DNA from: Candidatus Avedoeria danica | GTDB lineage: Bacteria; Chloroflexota; Anaerolineae; Epilineales; Epilineaceae | Length of the DNA: 64,000 nucleotides | Assembly: GCA_016703025.1 (NCBI GenBank) | Contig: JADJCV010000005.1 | Coordinates: 124,001-188,000 of the forward strand | Reading direction: 5' to 3' | Shown here: positions 58,998 to 64,000 of the stretch, piece by piece | How positions within the stretch are numbered: position 1 is the stretch's first letter | Layout: each line of letters begins with the position of its first letter | Notes under the pieces: model-generated | Database searches by the model: none | Seen by the model: the letters and a program-made list of their open reading frames with translations, nothing else | Told to the model about the DNA's origin: nothing | Program-made: the position numbers and the translations under genes

Positions 58998-61328
58998 TCA
59001 TCGGCACGTCGTGATCACCGTCGCGATCGCGGCGTAGATCCGACCGAGGTCGTCCGTCGACGGTGCGGCGAAGAAGCGCCTGGCATCGCCGGCCGCAGCC
59101 GCGAGCAACACGGCATCGATGTCGCTCGACCGGCCGAGGCCGATCGTGAAGAGCGTCGTGCCGCGGGCGGCGGCGGCGCGGGCGGCGGCCAGGACCGTGT
59201 CCTCCTGGCGGCCGGACGGGATGGGCGTCGGGACGCCGTTCGGGAGGCCGTCCGTGAGGACGATGACGACGGGCGTGTTCGTGCTGCGGCGCGACGCGCT
59301 CTGGAGTGCCCGCTGCCCGAAGGTGAACGCCAGATCGATGCGCGTCCCCTCGCCCGACTTGGCCGCCAGGCGGTCGAGGCCGCCCAGCGCCGCGCCGCGG
59401 TCGACGGTCAATGCCTGCTCGATCCAGCCCGTGCGGTTGAACCCGACGATCGCCACTTGGTCGCCCCGCCGGCGGCGATCGCCGGTCAGCGTCAGGCGGC
59501 CGAGGAACGCGCGCGCCGCCGCGAAGGCCGCTTCGTCCTTCGTCTGTGTGCCCGCGCCGATCGTCCGCTGCATGGACGTCGAGCGGTCGAGGACGAGGAC
59601 GATGTCGGCGAAGCGCTGCTCCTTGGCGCACTGGCTGCGGTTCGTGAGCGGCAGGTAGATCGCGAAGATCGCCGGCGTTGGGCTGGGCGAGGGCGTCGCG
59701 GTGCGCGATGCAGTCGCGGTGGATGTCGGCGACGGGGTTGCGGTGCGCGTCGCGGTCGGACTCGGCGAAGACGTCGCGGTCTGCGTCGGGGTGCTCGACG
59801 GCGTGACGGTCGCCGTCGCGGTCGACGACGGGGTGGTCGTCGGCGTGGGCGACGATGTCGGCGTGCGCGTCGCGGACGGCGTGACCGTCGGTCGCGGCGT
59901 CGACGTCGGGAACGGCGTGCGCGGTGGGGGAGGCGGCGGCTCCGACAGGCGGCCGCACAGGCGCTCGACGTCGCCGAGGCCGTTGTCCTCGCTGAACGTG
60001 CGCGCGCCGCGGCCGTCGTACAGTTCGAGGCGGGCGAGGCCCTCGCCCGTCGCGTTGTCGTGCCAGACGGCGCCGCCGGATGCGGCCGACAGCGGCACCA
60101 TCGCGCTCGAGACCGTCCAGTCGCGCACGACCGGCCGCGCCAGGCCGCCGAAGACGATCTCGCCGAGGTGGTTGGAGACGAAGCCGGGGCCGGCGTCGCC
60201 GGTGAAGAACTCGGGGGCCGGCGTCGCCGCCCAACCGGCGGCGTCGGGACGGGCACGGACGATGTCGCCGGCGGGCAGGCCCGGCAGCTCGGGCGTCGGG
60301 ATGGGATGGGCCGGCGGGTGGAGGGTCTGGTCGCCGAAGCGGTCGCGGAAGCCGAGGATCATGTCGCCGCCGTCGCTGAACTCGATGTCGCTGAGGATCG
60401 GCTGCGGCCAGATCGCGTCGATGCGGTCGGGATCGAGCGTGTCGTGGCCGCTCCGCCATCGCTGCCAACGCGCCGGCACCGCCACGCGCGCCCAGCCGCG
60501 GTCGTAGTCCAGCGGCATCGACAGCACGGCGCCCATCCGTGTGCCGACATCGCTCGACCGAAAGACGTGGGCCATCGGCCGCCCCTGCCCCGTCGGGTCG
60601 CTCGTCCCGCCGACGTCGACGACGCCGTGGAAGACGTCGTTGCCGCGCACCTTGAGGCCGAACGGCCGCGCGTCGGCGGCCCAGGAGAGCGACGCGGCGC
60701 CGTTGGCGAACGTGCCGTCGAGGACGGCGCGGTCGCCGAGGAGGTAGCGGTAGATCCGCCGGTCCGCCAGGTTCACCGCGAAGAGGTAGCCGTCGACGGG
60801 GTCGAGGTCGAGGTCGCCGAGGCCGACGCGGCCGACGGCGTTGCCGGCCGCCACGTCGGGGTAGAAGTGCGGTCGATCGTGCGGATCGGCGCCCGCGCTC
60901 GGCACCGTCGCCCAGCGGATCACGATGTCGGTCGCCAGATCAAGCCGATAGATCGCCCCCGGCCCGCCCGGCCCGAGCGGCGCGCCGCGCTTGACGAAGG
61001 CGCCCGCATACACCTGGTTGCGCGCGTCGTCCACGGCCAGGCCGTAGACGGCGCCCATGTCCTCCTGGCGCGCCAGCGTGTACCGTTCGCCGCCGGACTG
61101 CGACCACCGGAAGGCGATCAGCGCGGCGGACGATTCGGCACCGGGGCCGAGGAGGAGCGACGTGACGAAGAACGGGTGCTCGTCGAGGCACTCGGCGGCG
61201 AAGCGTTGGATGGGTGCCAGCGGGGCGGCGCGTCCGGGCCCGCCCGACAGGCACGACGACACAACGGCCACGGCGACTGCCGTGCCGCCCATGATGCGCG
61301 CGGTCGCGATGCCGAGCCTTGATGCCAC
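58998..61328 (-). CDS. Secreted protein with Pro/Thr linker and C-terminal VWA domain
   Basis: 776 residues if started at GTG 61328; the frame is open to 61466 but the extra 46 residues look non-coding. An N-terminal hydrophobic stretch (ARIMGGTAVAVAVVSSCLSG) is either a signal peptide or an atypical lipobox. A propeller-like region (to about 480) has AVYGLAVDDARNQVYAGAFV and DLDPVDGYLFAVNLADRRIY. A Pro/Thr/Ser linker of about 90 residues then reaches the motif IYLPLTNRSQC. A canonical VWA (LDRSTSM, IVGFNRTG, VIVLTDGLPNG) ends with TTCR. Cys before and after the VWA match the two other VWA cassettes. Its C-terminal cassette is closely similar to those at 18.4 and 20.5 kb. Confidence 0.82.
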   Translation of the reverse strand: MASRLGIATARIMGGTAVAVAVVSSCLSGGPGRAAPLAPIQRFAAECLDEHPFFVTSLLLGPGAESSAALIAFRWSQSGGERYTLARQEDMGAVYGLAVDDARNQVYAGAFVKRGAPLGPGGPGAIYRLDLATDIVIRWATVPSAGADPHDRPHFYPDVAAGNAVGRVGLGDLDLDPVDGYLFAVNLADRRIYRYLLGDRAVLDGTFANGAASLSWAADARPFGLKVRGNDVFHGVVDVGGTSDPTGQGRPMAHVFRSSDVGTRMGAVLSMPLDYDRGWARVAVPARWQRWRSGHDTLDPDRIDAIWPQPILSDIEFSDGGDMILGFRDRFGDQTLHPPAHPIPTPELPGLPAGDIVRARPDAAGWAATPAPEFFTGDAGPGFVSNHLGEIVFGGLARPVVRDWTVSSAMVPLSAASGGAVWHDNATGEGLARLELYDGRGARTFSEDNGLGDVERLCGRLSEPPPPPPRTPFPTSTPRPTVTPSATRTPTSSPTPTTTPSSTATATVTPSSTPTQTATSSPSPTATRTATPSPTSTATASRTATPSPSPTPAIFAIYLPLTNRSQCAKEQRFADIVLVLDRSTSMQRTIGAGTQTKDEAAFAAARAFLGRLTLTGDRRRRGDQVAIVGFNRTGWIEQALTVDRGAALGGLDRLAAKSGEGTRIDLAFTFGQRALQSASRRSTNTPVVIVLTDGLPNGVPTPIPSGRQEDTVLAAARAAAARGTTLFTIGLGRSSDIDAVLLAAAAGDARRFFAAPSTDDLGRIYAAIATVITTCR

Positions 61329-61516
61329 GAGGCGCCCGTCCCTGTCCCAGGCGCGCGGTGCTGCGCTGCCTGACAGGACGTGCACGTACGGTCGACCGTT
61401 ATGGCCGAATGGGATAGGGCCGAATGGGACGATGTTTCGGTGGAACGTCGTGCGATCGCCCGGCATCTGCAGCGCGTGCGGGCGTGATCGGGCGACGGTC
61501 CCGCCCCGTCACACCG

Positions 61517-64000
61517 TCACGGTGCCGTTCCGCCCGCCGCCCACGCCGCCGCCACCGCGTCACACGTCGTCGCCGCGCCGTCGGCGAGGCGGACGACCCG
61601 GATTTCGGCCGGCAGCGTAAAGTCCGGGTCGATCGTCACGCCCTCCACGGCGAACGGCGCGGCAATGTCCAGCGTTCCCTCCGCTCCCGCGAGCCGCGTC
61701 CCGGCGCGCGCGGTCCGGCCGCCGCCGTGCGCCGCGGCGACGATGGCCAGGTCGAACGGCTCGCCGCCCTGGCAGAACTGCACGCGGACGGTGCCGTCGC
61801 CGGCCGGCCGCCAGCCGGCGTGGATGAGCGGCTCGCCGGCACGGTGGACGAAGCTGTCGAACAGCGCCGCGACGTCGACGCCCGTGCCGGCCGCAGCGGC
61901 CGTCATCGCCGCTTCGAAGTCGTCCGTCGAGGCCGTCGCGTAGCGGTGGGCGGCGTAGTAGGCGCGCATCCCTTGCCAGAACGCGGTCTCGCCGAGGCGG
62001 ACGCGGAGCATATGTAGGACGAGCGAGCCCTTGTAGTACGCGTTCCAGTCGAACGCGCGGACGGGGGGGTTGAGCGGTGTGCCCTCGCCGTACCGCAGGA
62101 CGAGTTCGCGGACGGCCTCCATCCGCCACGCGCTCGGCTCGATCCCGGCGCCGTCGTCGACCCCGACCTGCTGGAGGAACGTCAGCATGCCCGCGATCAA
62201 CCAGCTGTCGGACCACGAACGCGGGCTGACGGACGCGCCGAACCACTGGAAGGATGTGGTGTTCGCGATCCGTGGTTCGAACATGCGCGGGTTCTCCGTC
62301 AGGAGGCGTTGGTCGTCCATTGTGATCGCCGCCTGATACGACCCACCGCCGGACACCCCCGTGGCGACGAAGAGGTCGAGGCTCTCGAACGGATAGGGCG
62401 CGATCCGCCGGCTGAACGCGGCGACGAAGTCCGATGTCCTCCAGGCGGCGCGCAGCGTCGTCGCTGGGTCGTCCAGTACGTGGAAGCGGATCGGCAGCCC
62501 GCCCGGCGTGGCGTGCTCGACAATCGTGAACGGACCTACGCTGACCGCGACGCCGAACGGCGCCATCGGCTGGCGCATCTCGTAGACGAAGGTCGATGCC
62601 GCATCGCCGGCGCGCTCCTCGACGAGGACGCCGCCGGCGACGGCCCGGAACGGGTGCGGGGCGGTGAGCTCGAACCGCCAGGCCGCCTTGTCCAGCGGGT
62701 GGTCGTTCACGGGGATCCAGTTGCCGGTACCCGTTGGTATCCCGGCCGACCGCATCGTCTGCCGGCCGCCCGGCCGCAGCCCGCCGCGCACGACGCGCGG
62801 CGTGCCGGCGTAGGCGAAGCGCATCGTGAACGGCTCGCCGGCGGCCATCGGGCGCGGCAGGTCGACCCAGAGCTTCTCCGCGTTCGCGGGCTGCTCGTAC
62901 GTCGCGGCCACACCGTCCACCTCGACCGCCGAGAGCGTGAGGCCGGCGCTGCCGACGACGCGCAGGAAGTCCAGGCTGAGCCGGGTCAGGTCGGTGACGA
63001 CAGAGCGCGCCGCGATCGTCGTGTCCGCCTCGACTCGCTTGGCCACCGGGTCGATGCGGGCCTGGACGGTGTACGTGATCACGTCGTAGCCCGTGTTGCC
63101 GAGTGTCGGCTCGAACGGGTCGCCGATGGAGGGCTCGCCAACCGCGTCGATCGTCCCGCCCGCCGCCGGGTCCGCCGTGCGGCTGGGCGATTCGTCCGGG
63201 ATCTGGGGTTCGGTTTGGGCGATGTCCTCCCCACCCGCCGGCGCACGGCCGTCGGCCGAAGGGAACGCAGGCGGCGGCAGGTCGGCGCACACCGGGAGCG
63301 CCGCGTCCCACATTGGCCGGACGACGACGTCGGCCAGGATCGCCTGCTCCGGATCGGGCGTGACGGCCTCGAGGATCCCGGCGTACGGCAGCTCGGCGAG
63401 CTGATCGGAAGCGTGGATCGCTAGGGTCGATGCGACGACGCCGGCGCTGCCGTGGAGCGCGATCGGCAGCGCGAAGGACACGGGCTGGGCCGTCCACTGG
63501 CAGATCCGGACGCGGACCTTGCCGTCGGCGCGCGACCACGCCAGGTGCATGCGCGGCACGGCAGCCTGGTGGAAGTCGACGTCCAGCCGGGCGCGCATCG
63601 CCGCCCCGTTCGGCCCGGCGGCCTCTATCGCCGCCGCCTCGAATGCCGCGAGCGACAGCTCGCCTGGCCGGAGGCCGGCGTGATAGCGCCGAAGCGCCGT
63701 CCAGAAGAGCGCATCGCCAAGGGCGAGGCGGACGGTGTGAACGCCGAACGGCGGCTTGTAGTTCGCGACGCTTCCCAGGTTACGGTCCTCGTAGACTCCC
63801 TGCAGCGTCGCGAGCGGGGCGTCCGCGGTGACCCACTGGATGTAGTCGCGCTCGAACGCCGTCAGCCTGGCGCGCACGGGCTCGGGGCCTTGGTCGCGTG
63901 CGCCGTATAGGAGGCCGAGGTAGTCGTTCAGGCCGTGGTGGAACCAGTACGTGTCATCGTACGCGACCGGGAACCACAAGCCGGCCAGCCGGACCACGGC
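61517..64000 (-). CDS. Tandem M1-peptidase-like protein lacking the zinc motif (N-terminus beyond window)
   Basis: The frame is open at the right edge, with at least 827 residues visible. It begins inside a first M1-like catalytic domain (WFHHGLNDYLGLLYGARDQG; YKPPFGVHTVRLALGDALFW; LSLAAFEAAAIEAAG). After a Pro/Ala linker comes a second full M1-like unit: beta domain (DVITYTVQARIDPVAKRVEA), then MAPFGVAVSVGPFTIVEH, ESLDLFVATGVSGGGSYQAA and YKGSLVLHMLRVRLGETAFW. Where active members have HExxHxWxG it reads NTTSFQWFG, and the W-L-x-E-x-F-A line is SDSWLIAGMLTFLQ. So in this unit both histidines, the Glu between and the third ligand are gone. It cannot be an M1 peptidase at that site; more likely a secreted binding protein. 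The complete first domain is outside view. Confidence 0.8.
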   Translation of the reverse strand, partial: AVVRLAGLWFPVAYDDTYWFHHGLNDYLGLLYGARDQGPEPVRARLTAFERDYIQWVTADAPLATLQGVYEDRNLGSVANYKPPFGVHTVRLALGDALFWTALRRYHAGLRPGELSLAAFEAAAIEAAGPNGAAMRARLDVDFHQAAVPRMHLAWSRADGKVRVRICQWTAQPVSFALPIALHGSAGVVASTLAIHASDQLAELPYAGILEAVTPDPEQAILADVVVRPMWDAALPVCADLPPPAFPSADGRAPAGGEDIAQTEPQIPDESPSRTADPAAGGTIDAVGEPSIGDPFEPTLGNTGYDVITYTVQARIDPVAKRVEADTTIAARSVVTDLTRLSLDFLRVVGSAGLTLSAVEVDGVAATYEQPANAEKLWVDLPRPMAAGEPFTMRFAYAGTPRVVRGGLRPGGRQTMRSAGIPTGTGNWIPVNDHPLDKAAWRFELTAPHPFRAVAGGVLVEERAGDAASTFVYEMRQPMAPFGVAVSVGPFTIVEHATPGGLPIRFHVLDDPATTLRAAWRTSDFVAAFSRRIAPYPFESLDLFVATGVSGGGSYQAAITMDDQRLLTENPRMFEPRIANTTSFQWFGASVSPRSWSDSWLIAGMLTFLQQVGVDDGAGIEPSAWRMEAVRELVLRYGEGTPLNPPVRAFDWNAYYKGSLVLHMLRVRLGETAFWQGMRAYYAAHRYATASTDDFEAAMTAAAAGTGVDVAALFDSFVHRAGEPLIHAGWRPAGDGTVRVQFCQGGEPFDLAIVAAAHGGGRTARAGTRLAGAEGTLDIAAPFAVEGVTIDPDFTLPAEIRVVRLADGAATTCDAVAAAWAAGGTAP

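Noticed and set aside
61329..61466. N-terminal extension of the secreted VWA protein to ATG 61466
   Set aside because: The extra 46 residues are not signal-like and contain a short DNA direct repeat (GGCCGAATGGGA); no ribosome site. The GTG at 61328 leaves a plausible hydrophobic N-terminus, though the start remains unsure.

Overview
This is a very GC-rich stretch of bacterial chromosome, packed with about 45 protein-coding genes on both strands. I found no rRNA, tRNA or CRISPR array. The best guess for the source is a Chloroflexota bacterium (Anaerolineae/Ardenticatenia-like). The signs are large secreted von Willebrand A (VWA) and beta-propeller proteins joined by Pro/Thr linkers of the TPTPT type, a recurring FLPxxxR-like motif in those proteins, several large GT39/YfhO-type membrane proteins, and dispersed GTAGGGGC-type palindromes. 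This is inference from style, not from a marker gene.

Layout. 1-11056 (minus): an envelope polymer/glycan block. It holds a YfhO-like protein cut by the window edge, a GT39-like glycosyltransferase, a Tat-exported high-potential iron-sulfur lipoprotein, and three tandem paralogous GT39-like proteins. 11085-14427 (minus): flavodoxin, a BON-domain protein and a bPH2-domain pair. 14568-25754: a secretome block with a 1475-residue NHL/VWA protein, another VWA protein, and two paralogous VWA-like secreted proteins. A beta-carbonic anhydrase and a GyrI-like/DUF1579 operon, with an operator-like palindrome in its promoter, are interleaved. 25755-26789 is decayed DNA with recognisable hydrolase and PIN-domain scraps. 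26790-31785: an ArfB-like release factor with an altered GGQ motif, a DUF2235 hydrolase and a 14-repeat propeller. 32164-39890: an RRM protein, an FAD oxidoreductase, ribA, an M24 peptidase coupled to an M1 aminopeptidase, and a phosphoesterase.

39891-45794 is an accessory zone. It holds a 64-bp duplication, a gene fragment, a small EamA transporter, a YibE/F protein, a broken IS66-type transposase, an orphan HsdR_N-type nuclease, a membrane protein with a duplicated domain, and a small possible wHTH gene. 47009-53855: cardiolipin synthase divergent from a MoxR ATPase/VWA pair, then purQ, a PII-like protein coupled to a CPA2 antiporter, and a nitronate monooxygenase-like enzyme. 53937-64000: MscS, a PspC-domain protein, a 7-repeat YCF48-like propeller, CorA, another secreted VWA protein, and a tandem M1-peptidase-like protein whose visible zinc site is lost (it runs off the right edge).

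The theme with most promise is the secretome. Seven exported proteins carry a short (I/L/V/F)(Y/W/F)(L/V)P...R motif, either at the extreme C-terminus or just before a Cys-flanked VWA domain. It looks like a shared sorting, anchoring or processing signal of this lineage's cell surface.
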